Below are positions 51,709 to 62,385 of a DNA stretch of 64,000 bases, one piece after another. The notes under the pieces are model-generated. The model was not told the origin of the DNA, searched no databases, and saw only the letters and a program-made list of their open reading frames with translations. A program made the position numbers and the translations under genes. Each line of letters begins with the position of its first letter. Within the stretch, counting starts at the first letter, position 1. This stretch comes from Oscillospiraceae bacterium. GTDB taxonomy: Bacteria; Bacillota; Clostridia; Oscillospirales; Oscillospiraceae. The stretch covers positions 1-64,000 of the forward strand of contig SVLZ01000001.1 of the NCBI GenBank assembly GCA_015067665.1, written 5' to 3'.

Positions 51709-52893
51709 ATGAAGACCTTTGAACTGAAATACGGTTGTAACCCCAATCAGAAGCCTGCTTCCATTTATATGCACGACGGCACGGAGCTGCCTATTGAAAT
51801 CCTCAATGGCCGTCCCGGTTACATTAACTTTTTAGATGCGCTGAACTCCTGGCAGCTTGTAAAAGAGCTGAAGGAAGCCACCGGCATGCCCTGCGCCACC
51901 TCCTTTAAGCACGTTTCTCCCACCTCTGCGGCGGTCGGCAAGCCTCTCAGCCCGGAGCTGAAAAAGGCCTGCTTTGTAGATCATATCAAGGGCTTGGACG
52001 AAAATCCCTTGGCCTGCGCCTATGCCCGCGCCCGTGGCACAGACCGTATGTGCTCCTTTGGCGACTGGGTGGCGCTGAGCGATGTCTGCGATGCGCTGAC
52101 CGCTTCCTTGATCGCGCCTGAGGTGTCCGACGGTGTCATCGCCCCCGGCTATACCGAGGAGGCTTTAGCAATTTTGAAGGCCAAGCGCAAGGGCGGCTAT
52201 AATATTGTAAAAATCGACCCCGATTATGTACCGGATCCTCAGGAAACAAAGCAGGTCTACGGCATCACCTTTGAGCAGGGCCGCAATAACTTTAAGATCG
52301 GCAGCCACTTGCTGGAGAATATTGTAACTGCTAACAAGGATCTGCCTGAATCCGCAAAGATCGACCTGATCGTTGCGCTCATTACCCTGAAATACACCCA
52401 GTCTAACTCTGTTTGCTTTGCAGTAGACGGTCAGGCAATCGGTGTGGGTGCCGGTCAGCAGAGCCGTATTCACTGTACCCGTTTGGCAGGCACAAAAGCC
52501 GATACCTGGTTCCTCCGTCAGCATCCCAAGACCTTGGGACTGCAGTTCCGGGAGGACTTAGGCCGGGCAAACCGGGACAATGTGATCGACGGCTACATCA
52601 ACGGCAACGAGGAAGATGTCTGCGCAGATGGCATTTGGCAGAACTACTTTACCGTCCAGCCGGAGCGGCTGACCGCGGAGGAAAAGAAGGCGTTTTTGGC
52701 AACCCGGCAGAATGTGGCGCTGGGCAGCGATGCTTTCTTCCCCTTCTCCGACAATATTAAGCGTGCTTACGCCTCCGGTGTCAAATATATTGCCGAGCCC
52801 GGCGGCTCTATCCGGGATGATCTTGTCATTGAAGAATGTGACAAAAATGGAATGGTCATGGCGTTTACCGGTATGCGCCTGTTCCACCACTAA
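51709..52893 (+). CDS. AICAR formyltransferase, stand-alone domain
   Basis: 394 residues from ATG 51709 (AAGGAG upstream). Corresponds to the C-terminal part of PurH: ELKYGCNPNQKPA, TSFKHVSPTSAAVG (Lys-His pair of the active site), QSNSVCFAVDGQAIGVGAGQQSRIH and FFPFSDNIKRA. The N-terminal MGS-like cyclohydrolase domain is missing; PurO does that step. Uses 10-formyl-THF. It would be purV in archaeal naming. Confidence 0.92.
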   Translation: MKTFELKYGCNPNQKPASIYMHDGTELPIEILNGRPGYINFLDALNSWQLVKELKEATGMPCATSFKHVSPTSAAVGKPLSPELKKACFVDHIKGLDENPLACAYARARGTDRMCSFGDWVALSDVCDALTASLIAPEVSDGVIAPGYTEEALAILKAKRKGGYNIVKIDPDYVPDPQETKQVYGITFEQGRNNFKIGSHLLENIVTANKDLPESAKIDLIVALITLKYTQSNSVCFAVDGQAIGVGAGQQSRIHCTRLAGTKADTWFLRQHPKTLGLQFREDLGRANRDNVIDGYINGNEEDVCADGIWQNYFTVQPERLTAEEKKAFLATRQNVALGSDAFFPFSDNIKRAYASGVKYIAEPGGSIRDDLVIEECDKNGMVMAFTGMRLFHH

Positions 52894-52915
52894 TACGTAA
52901 AAAGGAGGCAGTCCT

Positions 52916-54184
52916 ATGCGAATTCTTGTTGTGGGCGGTGGTGGACGGGAACACGCCATCATCAAAGCTCTGAAAAAGAATCCCGATATTACTGAGGTTT
53001 TCGCTGCCCCCGGCAACGGCGGTATTGCCAAGGATGCTACGTGCATCAATATCGGTGCGTTGGAAATTGATAAGCTGGTCGCTTTTGCAGTAGAAAATCA
53101 AATTGACTATACTGTCGTTGCGCCAGACGATCCGTTGGTGGCAGGCTGTGTGGATGCTATGGAAGAAAAGGGCATTCCCTGCTTCGGTCCTCGAAAAAAT
53201 GCCGCTATCATCGAAGGCAGTAAAGTATTTGCCAAAGATTTGATGAGAAAGTACGGCATTCCCACCGCAAAATACGAGACCTTTGCGGATATGGCCTCTG
53301 CCCTCTCCTATTTGGAAAATGCCCCCATCCCCACCGTGGTCAAGGCAGACGGTCTGGCACTGGGCAAGGGTGTGATCATTGCCCAAACCCGGGAGGAAGC
53401 CAAAGCCGCTGTCCGGGATATGATGGAGGGTGGCATTTTCGGTGCCTCCGGCAGCCGGGTAGTCATTGAAGAATTTCTGACCGGTCCGGAGGTTTCCGTC
53501 CTTGCCTTTACCGACGGAAAAACCGTAAAGCCTATGGTCTCCTCTATGGATCATAAGCGCATCGGTGATAATGACACCGGCCTAAACACCGGCGGTATGG
53601 GTACCGTCGCCCCCAATCCTTACTATACAGAAGCAATTGCCAAGCAGTGTATGGAGGAGATCTTCCTCCCCACCGTTGCAGCTATGAATAAAGAAGGCCG
53701 TACATTCAAAGGCTGTCTGTACTTTGGACTGATGCTGACGCCAAACGGCCCTAAGGTAATCGAATATAACTGCCGTTTCGGTGACCCGGAGACCCAAGTG
53801 GTGCTGCCGCTGCTGCAAAGTGACCTGCTTACCGTTATGCAGGCAACCACCAACGGCACACTGGATGAAACAGATGTAATTTTTGCCGGCAAACACGCCT
53901 GTTGTGTGATCCTTGCCTCTGCCGGATACCCTACCGCTTATGAAAAGGGTTTTGAAATTACGATGACCCCGGAGGCAGAAGCGTGTACTTATGTGGCAGG
54001 CGCAAAGCTGGAAAACAAGAAGCTTGTCACCTCCGGTGGCCGTGTTACCGGCACTACTGCGGTAGCGGATTCTCTGGAAGATGCGATCCGGGAGGCATAC
54101 CGTCTTTCCAACGGTGTCCGCTTCCAAAATGCCTACCGAAGAAGCGATATTGGACAACGTGCCCTGCAGGCAAAAAGGAGTTAA
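52916..54184 (+). CDS. purD: Glycinamide ribonucleotide synthetase
   Basis: 422 residues; AAAAGGAGG before the ATG. Joins glycine to phosphoribosylamine with ATP. ATP-grasp features: ILVVGGGGREHAI, GPRKNAAIIEGSKVFAKDLM, VVKADGLALGKGV and EYNCRFGDPETQ. It ends one base before the purL ATG. Placement after the formyltransferase rather than early in the pathway is simply operon order. Confidence 0.95.
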   Translation: MRILVVGGGGREHAIIKALKKNPDITEVFAAPGNGGIAKDATCINIGALEIDKLVAFAVENQIDYTVVAPDDPLVAGCVDAMEEKGIPCFGPRKNAAIIEGSKVFAKDLMRKYGIPTAKYETFADMASALSYLENAPIPTVVKADGLALGKGVIIAQTREEAKAAVRDMMEGGIFGASGSRVVIEEFLTGPEVSVLAFTDGKTVKPMVSSMDHKRIGDNDTGLNTGGMGTVAPNPYYTEAIAKQCMEEIFLPTVAAMNKEGRTFKGCLYFGLMLTPNGPKVIEYNCRFGDPETQVVLPLLQSDLLTVMQATTNGTLDETDVIFAGKHACCVILASAGYPTAYEKGFEITMTPEAEACTYVAGAKLENKKLVTSGGRVTGTTAVADSLEDAIREAYRLSNGVRFQNAYRRSDIGQRALQAKRS

Positions 54185-54185
54185 T

Positions 54186-57100
54186 ATGGTCTATCGTGTA
54201 TATGTAGAAAAAAAGCCGGGTCAGACCCACGAGGCAGACAGCCTGTTCCAACAGATTCAGGAACTTCTGCAAATCAAAAGTCTTTCCGGCGTGCGCGTTT
54301 TGAATCGCTATGATGCGGATAATATCGAGCAATCCCTTTTTCAGTATGCCGTCAATACGGTGTTTTCCGAGCCGCAGGTAGATAATGTCAGCTATGCGCT
54401 GCCTCAGGGCGACACGGTGTTTGCCGTAGAGCCACTGCCCGGTCAGTATGACCAGCGGGCAGACTCCGCGGCGCAGTGCATCCAAATCATTTCCCAAGGC
54501 AACCGCCCCATTATCCGTACTGCCAAGGTTTATGTACTCAGCGGTACACTTACCCAGGAGCAGCTTGCCGCCATCCAAAACTATGTTATCAACCGTGTGG
54601 AGAGCCGCCTTGCAGAGCTCTCTCTGCCGGAGACCTTGCATGTTACCCATGAGGTTCCCCAAGCCGTAGCTGCCGTTACCGGTTTTGTGGATATGGACGA
54701 TTCCGGTCTTTGTCAGCTGCTGGACCGTTTGGGTCTTGCAATGGACTTGGATGACCTCCGCTTCCTGCAGGCTTATTTCCGTGACGAGGAGCATCGGGAT
54801 CCCACCATTACAGAAATTCGCGTTGTAGACACCTATTGGTCCGACCATTGCCGTCACACCACCTTCTCCACCCATTTGGATAATATCACCATCCACGATC
54901 CTGCAGTAGCAGCAGCCTATCAGCGGTATTTGGATGCACGGGTTGAAGTCTATGGCGAAGAAAAGGCAGCAGCCCGTCCCCAAACGCTAATGGACATTGC
55001 CACCATCGGTGCCAAGGCCCTGAAGAAACGGGGTCTGCTCCCGGAACTGGATGAAAGCGAAGAAATCAATGCCTGTTCCATCCACGTAACGGCTACCGTA
55101 AACGGGAAAGATCAGGACTGGCTTTTGATGTTCAAAAACGAGACCCACAACCACCCCACGGAAATCGAGCCCTTTGGCGGTGCGGCTACCTGTATCGGCG
55201 GCTGTATCCGGGATCCCCTCAGCGGACGGGCCTATGTCCATCAGGCAATGCGTGTCACCGGTGCAGGTGATCCCCGAAAGTCCTTGCAGGAGACCCTTCC
55301 CGGCAAGCTGCCCCAGCGGAAGCTCTGCCAAACAGCCGCTGCCGGTTATTCTTCTTACGGTAACCAGATCGGTCTTGCTACAGGCCACGTGGCAGAGCTA
55401 TACCACGAAGGCTACATTGCCAAGCGGTTGGAATGCGGTGCAGTCGTGGCAGCAGCACCTGCGAAAAATGTCCGCAGAGAACGCCCCGCACCCGGTGATG
55501 TGATCGTTCTTTTGGGCGGTCGCACCGGACGGGACGGCATTGGCGGTGCCACCGGTTCCAGTAAGAGCCATAACTTAAAATCCCTTGTGACTATGGCCTC
55601 CGAGGTGCAAAAAGGCAATGCCCCCGAGGAACGAAAGATCCAGCGTTTGTTCCGGAAGCCGGAAGTCACGCAGTTGATCAAGCGCTGTAATGACTTTGGC
55701 GCCGGCGGCGTTTCCGTTGCCATTGGTGAGCTTGCTGACGGCCTGCGGATCGATTTAGATGCCGTTCGTAAGAAATATGAGGGTCTGGATGGCACAGAGC
55801 TTGCCATCTCTGAATCTCAGGAGCGTATGGCAGTTGTGGTAGCAGCCGAAGATGCGGATACCTTTATCGCCTATGCCGAGGAAGAAAATCTGGAAGCTTA
55901 CCGTGTCGCCACCGTAACCGAAGAAGCACGGATGGTTATGACTTGGAAGGGTGTCGAAATTGCCAATCTTTCCCGCGATTTTCTTAACACCAACGGAGCA
56001 GTAAAGCACGCCGATGTACAGGTAGAGGCAAAAGACCTGACCGTGCTGGGCAAGCCCGCCTTCACCTCTCTCCGGGATATGGCAGCCAGTCTGAAGACCG
56101 CCAGCCAGCGTGGTCTTGTGGAGCGCTTTGACGCCACCATCGGCGCAGGCTCTGTGCTGATGCCCTTTGGCGGCAGAAACCAATCCACACCCGCACAGGC
56201 AATGGCAGCCCAGCTGCCTGTCCTCCCCGGCGAGGAAACGGAGCAGGGCAGTCTCTTTGCTTGGGGCTGCGATCCCGACTGTCTGTCCGTTGATCCCTAC
56301 ACCGGCGCAAGAGCTGCCGTGTATAGCTCTGTTACCAAGTTAGTTGCTGCCGGTGCAGATTATAAGAAGGTATATCTGACCTTACAGGAGTTCTTTGCGC
56401 GCCTCAGAACCGAGCCAAAGCGCTGGGGCAAGCCCTTTGCAGCTCTTCTTGGTGCGCTGGATGCCCAAATGGAGATCGGTGCTGCCGCCATTGGCGGTAA
56501 GGACTCTATGTCCGGTACATTTCTTGATAAGGATGTGCCTCCCACGCTGATTTCCTTCGCCATTGCCCCGGTAAATAAAGGGAATGTATTAAGCCCTGAA
56601 TTTAAGCAGCCTAATCACCCGGTTTATCTGTTTGCCCCCACCGATAACACGCCCGAAAGCCAAAAGGCCGCTTGGGAGGCTTTCTATAAGCTGCACAAGG
56701 AGGGTAAGATCTGCGCTGCCTGGGCGGTAGAAAACGGTCTTTCCGAGGCAGTTATGAAGATGTCCTTCGGTAACAATATCGGCTTTGCCTCCTGTGGCAG
56801 CGTGGAGGATCAGTGGCATCAGAGCGATTTCTGGGGCTTTATCGTGGCAGAGCTTACGGAGGATGTGGACATCCCCGAGGCACTTCCCATCGGTAAGACC
56901 ATCGCAAAGCCCGAAATTTTACTGGACGGTGACAGAGCGGCGATCGCGGAACTGTACGCCCTCAATACCGCAACGCTGGAAAAAGTCTATCCTACCGAAA
57001 CGGTAGAAACTGACAAAAAAATCCCCATCTTCTCTCACACAGAGCTTTGTACTCTTGCACCTGCTGTTAAGACGGCAAAGCCCAAAGTGCTGATCCCTGT

Positions 57101-57875
57101 ATTTCCCGGCACTAACTGCGAATTTGACTCTGCCCGGGCGGTAATGGCTGCCGGTGGCGAGGCGGAGATCGTAGTCGTCCGCAACCTCACTGCTGAGGAC
57201 GTTGCCCGCAGTGTAGAAAATGTAGCCCAGAAAATCGCAGACAGCCAAATGATCTTCATTCCCGGTGGCTTCTCCGGCGGTGATGAGCCCGATGGCTCTG
57301 CAAAGTTTATCACAGCCTTCTTCCGCAACCCCGCCATCCGTGAGCAGGTAGGAAAGCTGCTGGATCAGCGGGACGGTTTGATGTGCGGTATTTGTAACGG
57401 CTTCCAGGCCCTCATTAAGTTAGGCCTTGTGCCTTATGGCAAGATCATCGACACCGATGACACCTGCCCCACCTTGACCTATAATACCATCGGCCGTCAC
57501 CAGAGCCGGATCGTTCGCACCCGGATCGCGTCTAATAAATCTCCGTGGCTCAGCCTGATGAATGTAGGCGATATTGTAAGTGTCCCTATTTCCCACGGTG
57601 AGGGTCGCTTCCTGGCATCCGAAGAGCTGGCGTTGCAGCTGGCGCAAAACGGACAGATTGCCACCCAATATGTGGACCTTGCCGGCAATCCTACGATGGA
57701 TGCGGCATTTAACCCCAACGGCTCGCTCTTTGCTATCGAGGGCATTACCTCTCCCGACGGCAGAGTGTTCGGCAAAATGGGTCATAGCGAACGCATCGGA
57801 AACGGTCTTTATAAAAATGTCCCCGGTCAGTACGACATCCGTATGTTCGAGGCCGCGGTTAAGTATTTTAAGTAA
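54186..57875 (+). CDS. purL: FGAM synthase, large single-chain type
   Basis: 1,229 residues from ATG 54186 (AAAAGGAG upstream); the track ORF begins inside purD. It converts FGAR to FGAM with glutamine. The AIRS-like halves show [37 protein letters not shown] and [11 protein letters not shown]. The C-terminal glutaminase domain keeps [25 protein letters not shown] (catalytic Cys) and ISHGEGRF (His-Glu). This is the long type, not the PurS/PurQ/PurL split of Bacillus. It is the one clear glutamine-using purine enzyme here. Confidence 0.95.
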   Translation: MVYRVYVEKKPGQTHEADSLFQQIQELLQIKSLSGVRVLNRYDADNIEQSLFQYAVNTVFSEPQVDNVSYALPQGDTVFAVEPLPGQYDQRADSAAQCIQIISQGNRPIIRTAKVYVLSGTLTQEQLAAIQNYVINRVESRLAELSLPETLHVTHEVPQAVAAVTGFVDMDDSGLCQLLDRLGLAMDLDDLRFLQAYFRDEEHRDPTITEIRVVDTYWSDHCRHTTFSTHLDNITIHDPAVAAAYQRYLDARVEVYGEEKAAARPQTLMDIATIGAKALKKRGLLPELDESEEINACSIHVTATVNGKDQDWLLMFKNETHNHPTEIEPFGGAATCIGGCIRDPLSGRAYVHQAMRVTGAGDPRKSLQETLPGKLPQRKLCQTAAAGYSSYGNQIGLATGHVAELYHEGYIAKRLECGAVVAAAPAKNVRRERPAPGDVIVLLGGRTGRDGIGGATGSSKSHNLKSLVTMASEVQKGNAPEERKIQRLFRKPEVTQLIKRCNDFGAGGVSVAIGELADGLRIDLDAVRKKYEGLDGTELAISESQERMAVVVAAEDADTFIAYAEEENLEAYRVATVTEEARMVMTWKGVEIANLSRDFLNTNGAVKHADVQVEAKDLTVLGKPAFTSLRDMAASLKTASQRGLVERFDATIGAGSVLMPFGGRNQSTPAQAMAAQLPVLPGEETEQGSLFAWGCDPDCLSVDPYTGARAAVYSSVTKLVAAGADYKKVYLTLQEFFARLRTEPKRWGKPFAALLGALDAQMEIGAAAIGGKDSMSGTFLDKDVPPTLISFAIAPVNKGNVLSPEFKQPNHPVYLFAPTDNTPESQKAAWEAFYKLHKEGKICAAWAVENGLSEAVMKMSFGNNIGFASCGSVEDQWHQSDFWGFIVAELTEDVDIPEALPIGKTIAKPEILLDGDRAAIAELYALNTATLEKVYPTETVETDKKIPIFSHTELCTLAPAVKTAKPKVLIPVFPGTNCEFDSARAVMAAGGEAEIVVVRNLTAEDVARSVENVAQKIADSQMIFIPGGFSGGDEPDGSAKFITAFFRNPAIREQVGKLLDQRDGLMCGICNGFQALIKLGLVPYGKIIDTDDTCPTLTYNTIGRHQSRIVRTRIASNKSPWLSLMNVGDIVSVPISHGEGRFLASEELALQLAQNGQIATQYVDLAGNPTMDAAFNPNGSLFAIEGITSPDGRVFGKMGHSERIGNGLYKNVPGQYDIRMFEAAVKYFK

Positions 57876-57889
57876 GGGAGGACTTTTCT

Positions 57890-59395
57890 ATGGCATATTA
57901 TTATTCCGAGCCCAGCCATACTTTTAGTGAGTATCTTCTGATCCCCGGCTATACCTCCGAGGAATGTATTCCCGCAAATGTATCGCTCCGTACCCCCTTG
58001 GTAAAGTACCGCAAGGGCGTGGAGGAGCCTGCCATCAGCTTGAATATTCCGCTGACTTCTGCGGTTATGCAGTCGGTCTCCAACGACACATTAGCCATTG
58101 CGCTGGCAAAGGAAGGCGGTATCAGCTTTATCTTTGGTTCTCAATCCATCGAATCCCAAGCTGCTATGGTTGCAAAGGTCAAGGGCTACAAGGCGGGCTT
58201 TGTAGTCTCCGCTTCTAACCTGACCCCGGAGCATACCCTCGCCGATGTACTGGCGCTAAAAGAGAAGAACGGTTTCTCTACTGTTGCAATTACCGATGAT
58301 GGCACCGCCACTGGCAAGCTGCTTGGCATCGTCACCAGCCGGGATTACCGTGTCAGCCGTATGGATGGCAGTGAAAAAGTCGCAAGCTTTATGACCCCTC
58401 GGGAGAGACTGGTAACTGCACCGGCAGACACCACCCTGAAGGAAGCAAATGATATTATTTGGGAGCATAAGCTCAACAGCCTGCCTGTAGTAGATGCAAA
58501 CGATCACCTTATGTACTTTGTCTTCCGCAAGGACTATGCCTCCCACAAGGCACATCCTTTGGAATTGCTGGACAATGAAAAGCGTTACCTGGTAGGCGCA
58601 GGCATCAACACCCGTGACTATGCCCAGCGTGTCCCTGCCCTTCTGGAAGCAGGTGCAGATTGCCTCGTCATCGACTCCTCCGAGGGCTTCACCTGCTGGC
58701 AGGAAAAGACCATTCGTTGGATCCGCGAAAATTATGGCGACAGCGTAAAAGTCGGCGCAGGCAATGTGGTGGACCGTGACGGCTTCCGCTTTTTGGCAGA
58801 AGCCGGAGCAGACTTTGTCAAAATTGGTATCGGCGGCGGCTCTATTTGCATTACCCGGGAAACCAAGGGCATCGGCCGTGGACAGGCCACCGCTGTCATT
58901 GAGGTGGCAGCTGCCCGGGACGAGTACTTTAAGGAGACCGGCATCTATGTGCCTATCTGCTCCGATGGCGGCATCGTCCACGATTACCATATGACCTTAG
59001 CACTTGCAATGGGCGCAGACTTTATGATGCTGGGTCGCTACTTTGCCCGGTTTGACGAATCGCCCACACCCAAGGTAATGGTCAACGGCGCCTATATGAA
59101 GGAATACTGGGGCGAAGGCTCTAACCGCGCCCGGAACTGGCAGCGCTATGATCTGGGCGGCAATGCAAAGCTGACCTTTGAGGAAGGTGTGGACAGCTAC
59201 GTGACCTATGCCGGTCCGCTCCACGATAATGTGGAAAGCTCTCTGTATAAGGTAAAATCCACAATGTGCAATGTGGGCGTGACCAATATTCCCGATCTGC
59301 AAAAGAATGCCAAGATCACATTGGTCTCCGCCACCTCCATCGTAGAGGGCGGCGCTCACGATGTGACATTGCGTTCCACCAGCTCTGTTAAGTAA
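57890..59395 (+). CDS. guaB: IMP dehydrogenase
   Basis: 501 residues; GGGAGG before the ATG. Oxidises IMP to XMP. The active-site loop [19 protein letters not shown] carries the catalytic Cys, the two CBS domains lie at about 95-220, and the flap [11 protein letters not shown] supplies an Arg-Tyr pair. Bacterial enzymes typically have GPGSICTTR and a DRYFQ flap. The N-terminus ([18 protein letters not shown]) and the whole sequence closely resemble what I remember of the Tritrichomonas foetus enzyme. Last gene of the operon, so GMP production is tied to IMP synthesis. Confidence 0.95.
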   Translation: MAYYYSEPSHTFSEYLLIPGYTSEECIPANVSLRTPLVKYRKGVEEPAISLNIPLTSAVMQSVSNDTLAIALAKEGGISFIFGSQSIESQAAMVAKVKGYKAGFVVSASNLTPEHTLADVLALKEKNGFSTVAITDDGTATGKLLGIVTSRDYRVSRMDGSEKVASFMTPRERLVTAPADTTLKEANDIIWEHKLNSLPVVDANDHLMYFVFRKDYASHKAHPLELLDNEKRYLVGAGINTRDYAQRVPALLEAGADCLVIDSSEGFTCWQEKTIRWIRENYGDSVKVGAGNVVDRDGFRFLAEAGADFVKIGIGGGSICITRETKGIGRGQATAVIEVAAARDEYFKETGIYVPICSDGGIVHDYHMTLALAMGADFMMLGRYFARFDESPTPKVMVNGAYMKEYWGEGSNRARNWQRYDLGGNAKLTFEEGVDSYVTYAGPLHDNVESSLYKVKSTMCNVGVTNIPDLQKNAKITLVSATSIVEGGAHDVTLRSTSSVK

Positions 59396-59478
59396 GGTGT
59401 CCTCCATTTGTTATGGGGTAAAGTAAAATATCCTCAAAACAAGCATAAAGGGTAAATTCTCGCATCCTCATAAAACAT

Positions 59479-59519
59479 AGCGACCTTGCATAGAAAGGCT
59501 ATGCAAGGTCGCTTTTTTG
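59479..59519 (+). terminator. Terminator of the purine operon
   Basis: Perfect 15-bp stem agcgaccttgcatag / ctatgcaaggtcgct with a 5-base loop followed by ttttttg. Confidence 0.95.
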
Positions 59520-59528
59520 TGATATAAT
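59520..59528 (+). promoter_or_regulatory. Extended -10 promoter for the small membrane protein
   Basis: TGATATAAT immediately after the purine terminator, 26 bases before the ATG at 59555. No clear -35; TG-n-TATAAT would compensate. Confidence 0.5.
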
Positions 59529-59554
59529 CCATGTAGAAAGGCGGTGAAGCAGAT

Positions 59555-59965
59555 ATGGAAAAACTGTTTATTCTGGCGTATTTCCTTATGATAATGATGG
59601 ACAAAGTTGTAATCAGCGATGCGCGCCGCTTGCTTCTGGATTTTCTGATTGGTGAAAGAAATCGGAAAAATGCGAAAAGAATACATGCAGAGCAAAGTTT
59701 TTCAGACAGGGTGAAGATGGGATATATTCTGCCAATGCTGAAAAAATATACAGGGGCGTTCAGAAAATACCATATTCTATATCTGATTATTTTATATTCT
59801 CTAATTCCACAGTATATAACGATTGTATTGTTCCATATTTTTGCGCCAAGCGTTATTTGGTATGTCTTTGGTGTGTTTCTTGGTATAAAACTCTTACTTA
59901 CCATATTCTATACTCTTGAACTTGGGCCGCAAAAAATGTCCGTATATGCACAAAAGAAAAAGTAA
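59555..59965 (+). CDS. Small hypothetical membrane protein
   Basis: 136 residues. A hydrophobic N-terminal segment (LFILAYFLMIMMDK), a basic middle (RNRKNAKRIH, MLKKYTGAFRKYH) and two further membrane segments near residues 73-88 and 97-118. I do not recognise the family. AAAGGCGG lies upstream though with rather wide spacing. The sequence is AT-richer than the purine genes, which may indicate a separate origin. Function unknown. Confidence 0.55.
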   Translation: MEKLFILAYFLMIMMDKVVISDARRLLLDFLIGERNRKNAKRIHAEQSFSDRVKMGYILPMLKKYTGAFRKYHILYLIILYSLIPQYITIVLFHIFAPSVIWYVFGVFLGIKLLLTIFYTLELGPQKMSVYAQKKK

Positions 59966-60321
59966 CGGGCAGCGGAGAAAAAAGGAGATAAAAAGGAAGT
60001 TGAGGGAGAATGTGGGAAATTGCCCTTTTGAGAATGAGTGAAGTTACCCTATGACACCATTCCTTTGGAAGACCCTGTCTTATGCTATCGGTCTAAAAGA
60101 TGGAGAGATTGCAGCATACAGTGTGCGGATTTCTTTACCTGATGATGGATAGAAAACTGTGAAAGGCAGCCGCTGACCGGATGGTCGGCGGCTGTGCGAT
60201 TTTTCGTTGCGCTCCCGGCATCTCTCCCTTATACCAACAAGTGATGTTTTCTTTCGTATTGCTTTTTACGAGGGAATATGCTAAAATATTTTCAATCTTT
60301 TTAGAAAAGGCGGTGGTAAAA
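59966..60321 (+). other. Intergenic region with remnant ORF and promoter of the sulfatase gene
   Basis: 356 bases. It holds a short possible remnant (60051-60152) and, upstream of the sulfatase gene, TTGCTT (60259-60264), 17 bases, TAAAAT (60282-60287). Nothing else recognised. Confidence 0.5.
60051..60152 (+). pseudogene. Possible remnant or small ORF of 33 codons
   Basis: Frame MTPFLWKTLSYAIGLKDGEIAAYSV... has a protein-like composition but no ribosome site and no continuation on either side. It could be a fragment of a lost gene. Weak evidence only. Confidence 0.2.
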
Positions 60322-62142
60322 ATGAAACAGAAGCCGATTTGGCATTTTCTCTTTCAACTGTTTCTTTTGACCCTCGCCTTTTTTTCCGCTGAGCTGATCG
60401 TGGCACTGTTTGTGGAGACCAAGACACCACTCCCCTACGCATTCGGTTTTTTGTGGTCGATGCTGCTTGCGGCCATTTCTCTGCTTCTTCCCCGAAAGGT
60501 TGGGCGCATTTTCTTCCTTGTAACGTTTTTCCTCTCCGGTGCTTACGCGCTGGTGCAGGCAGCCCATTTTGATATGTTCCGGAAACTGACCTTTTTTACT
60601 GCCGTCTTTTATGCCGGTGAAGGCGCAAAATTCTGGCTGGACATTCTCCGCTCCTTCCCCCTTTTGTGGTGGCCCTGTGTGGCAGTCGTGGTTGCCATTT
60701 TAATATTGAGCGCACGGTTCTTCCCCAAGGGGGCAAAGCCCATTCCTGCTGCAGTTACCGCAGTTCTGTGCGTTTTTCTGCTGGTGCTTTTTCCCCAGCT
60801 CTTTATTATTGAGAACGAGGAAACCGAAACTACCTACACCGCGATGTATGATGCAGAGGCGGTCTACTCCGTTACCGGCTATTATCATATGACTGTACGG
60901 GATCTGTGGTGCAATGTACTGTTTCCCGACTTAGGCAGCGCCGGACAGACACAGCAGCTGGACCGCTACTTTGCAGACCGGAGCAAATCTGGTCCCAACG
61001 AAATGACCGGCATTTATAAGGATAAAAATGTGGTCTATGTACTGCTGGAGGCCATTGACGACTGGGTCATTACACCGGAGAACACGCCCACGATGTACCG
61101 GCTGATGAACGAGGGTATTTCCTTTGAGAATTTCTACTCCCCCGGCTTTGGCAGTGCCCGGACTCTCAGCTCGGAGCTATGCATCAACACCGGTATTTAT
61201 CTGCCTACCAGTGTCGGCAGTCTCTTTGATTACGACGAAAATCAGTTCCCCCAGTCCATTGCCAATCAGGCAGGAAAGAACGGCTACAGCGCCGAGGTCT
61301 TCCACTACAATGACCCGGCATTTTACAGCCGCGGGACCTTTGAGCCCCTGTGGGGTTATGGAGACTATCACGGCTATTGCGAGTACACAAGTGACGAAAA
61401 TGCTCTCTTTGATGAATGCACCGTCTTTACAAATCCGCAGCTGCGTGACCTTTTCTTCCGAGAGGGCAAGACCTTTAACACCATCATCACCCGCTCTGCC
61501 CATTTAAGCTACTATTACAAGGAAAAGCTATCCGGCTACGCGCTTTCTAAATACCCGGAGTATCGGGGCAAATATAGCTCTGAAGAAGAGGATTGTATCC
61601 GGGTCAAGGCGCGGCTTGTGGATGATATGTTTACGATGCTGCTAAGTGAGCTGGAAAAGCGCGGCCGTTTGGAAGACACGGTCATTGTAGCAGTCACCGA
61701 CCATTATGCCTATGGCTATAATGATCAGGAAGAGATCAAGACACTCTCCGGTGTGGACCATGAGCTGTTGCTGGAAAAGACCCCCTGCTTTATTTGGTCC
61801 GCGGACAAGCCACAAATCAAAGTAGACAAACCCGTATTCACCGCAGATGTGGTGCCTACGATGCTCAATCTTCTTGGCATTGATTCTCCCTACAGCTATT
61901 TAGGGCAGGATGCCTTTGATCCTACTTACGGCGGTTGTGTCTACTTCCCCGACGGAAGCTGGATCGCTGACGGTGTAGTTGCCTTCCGCAACAGCAGTAC
62001 CGCCACCTACGACATCCTTGCAAATGAGAATGACATCGATATTACCGTGGAATATCTGCTAAAGATGCAGCAAAAGGCAGAAGCCTTTATCGTAGCGAAC
62101 AACGCAATACTACCCTGTGATTATTACAAGACCATAAAATAA
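60322..62142 (+). CDS. LTA synthase-like membrane sulfatase/phosphotransferase
   Basis: 606 residues from ATG 60322 (AGGCGG upstream); the track ORF is 47 residues too long. Four to five N-terminal membrane helices (residues 10-210) precede an outside alkaline-phosphatase-superfamily domain: VVYVLLEAIDD (metal-binding Glu), YSPGFGSARTLSSELC with the candidate nucleophile Thr, NTIITRSAHLSYY and VAVTDHYAYG (metal Asp-His). This is the lipoteichoic acid synthase/phosphoglycerol transferase type, attaching glycerol phosphate to lipid or sugar at the outer leaflet. Solitary gene; exact acceptor unknown. Confidence 0.82.
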   Translation: MKQKPIWHFLFQLFLLTLAFFSAELIVALFVETKTPLPYAFGFLWSMLLAAISLLLPRKVGRIFFLVTFFLSGAYALVQAAHFDMFRKLTFFTAVFYAGEGAKFWLDILRSFPLLWWPCVAVVVAILILSARFFPKGAKPIPAAVTAVLCVFLLVLFPQLFIIENEETETTYTAMYDAEAVYSVTGYYHMTVRDLWCNVLFPDLGSAGQTQQLDRYFADRSKSGPNEMTGIYKDKNVVYVLLEAIDDWVITPENTPTMYRLMNEGISFENFYSPGFGSARTLSSELCINTGIYLPTSVGSLFDYDENQFPQSIANQAGKNGYSAEVFHYNDPAFYSRGTFEPLWGYGDYHGYCEYTSDENALFDECTVFTNPQLRDLFFREGKTFNTIITRSAHLSYYYKEKLSGYALSKYPEYRGKYSSEEEDCIRVKARLVDDMFTMLLSELEKRGRLEDTVIVAVTDHYAYGYNDQEEIKTLSGVDHELLLEKTPCFIWSADKPQIKVDKPVFTADVVPTMLNLLGIDSPYSYLGQDAFDPTYGGCVYFPDGSWIADGVVAFRNSSTATYDILANENDIDITVEYLLKMQQKAEAFIVANNAILPCDYYKTIK

Positions 62143-62189
62143 AAAACCTTCCCCTGATGTCGGAAGGTGAAACTGTCGAAAAACCTATT

Positions 62190-62299
62190 TGTAGGGGCCG
62201 GCGCCTCGACGGCCCGCCAAAAAATATTGCGAATCTGCCGGAAATAGCGATAAATCGTGGCGTTTTACTGCTGGGGCGTCGTGGGCGCCGCCCCCTACA
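62190..62299. repeat. MITE-like interspersed repeat with terminal inverted repeats
   Basis: About 110 bases bounded by tgtaggggccggcgcc and, inverted, tgtagggggcggcgcc, GC-rich compared with its flanks. Both flanks carry further short inverted pieces (accttcccc, aactgtcgaaaaacc). It resembles abundant short repeats of gut Clostridia, recognised from memory. No coding capacity. Confidence 0.6.
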
Positions 62300-62350
62300 G
62301 CTCTCATTTCAGACTTTTTTAACACGCTGACCTTCCCCAATGGGGAGGGT

Positions 62351-62382
62351 TAACCCCCCGGAACAAAAGTTCCGGGGGGTTA
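62351..62382 (-). terminator. Stem-loop terminator after nagB
   Basis: Perfect 14-bp stem taaccccccggaac / gttccggggggtta with an AAAA/TTTT loop, 3 bases past the nagB stop. U-tract weak, but position and stability favour a terminator. Confidence 0.7.
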
Positions 62383-62385
62383 CTC

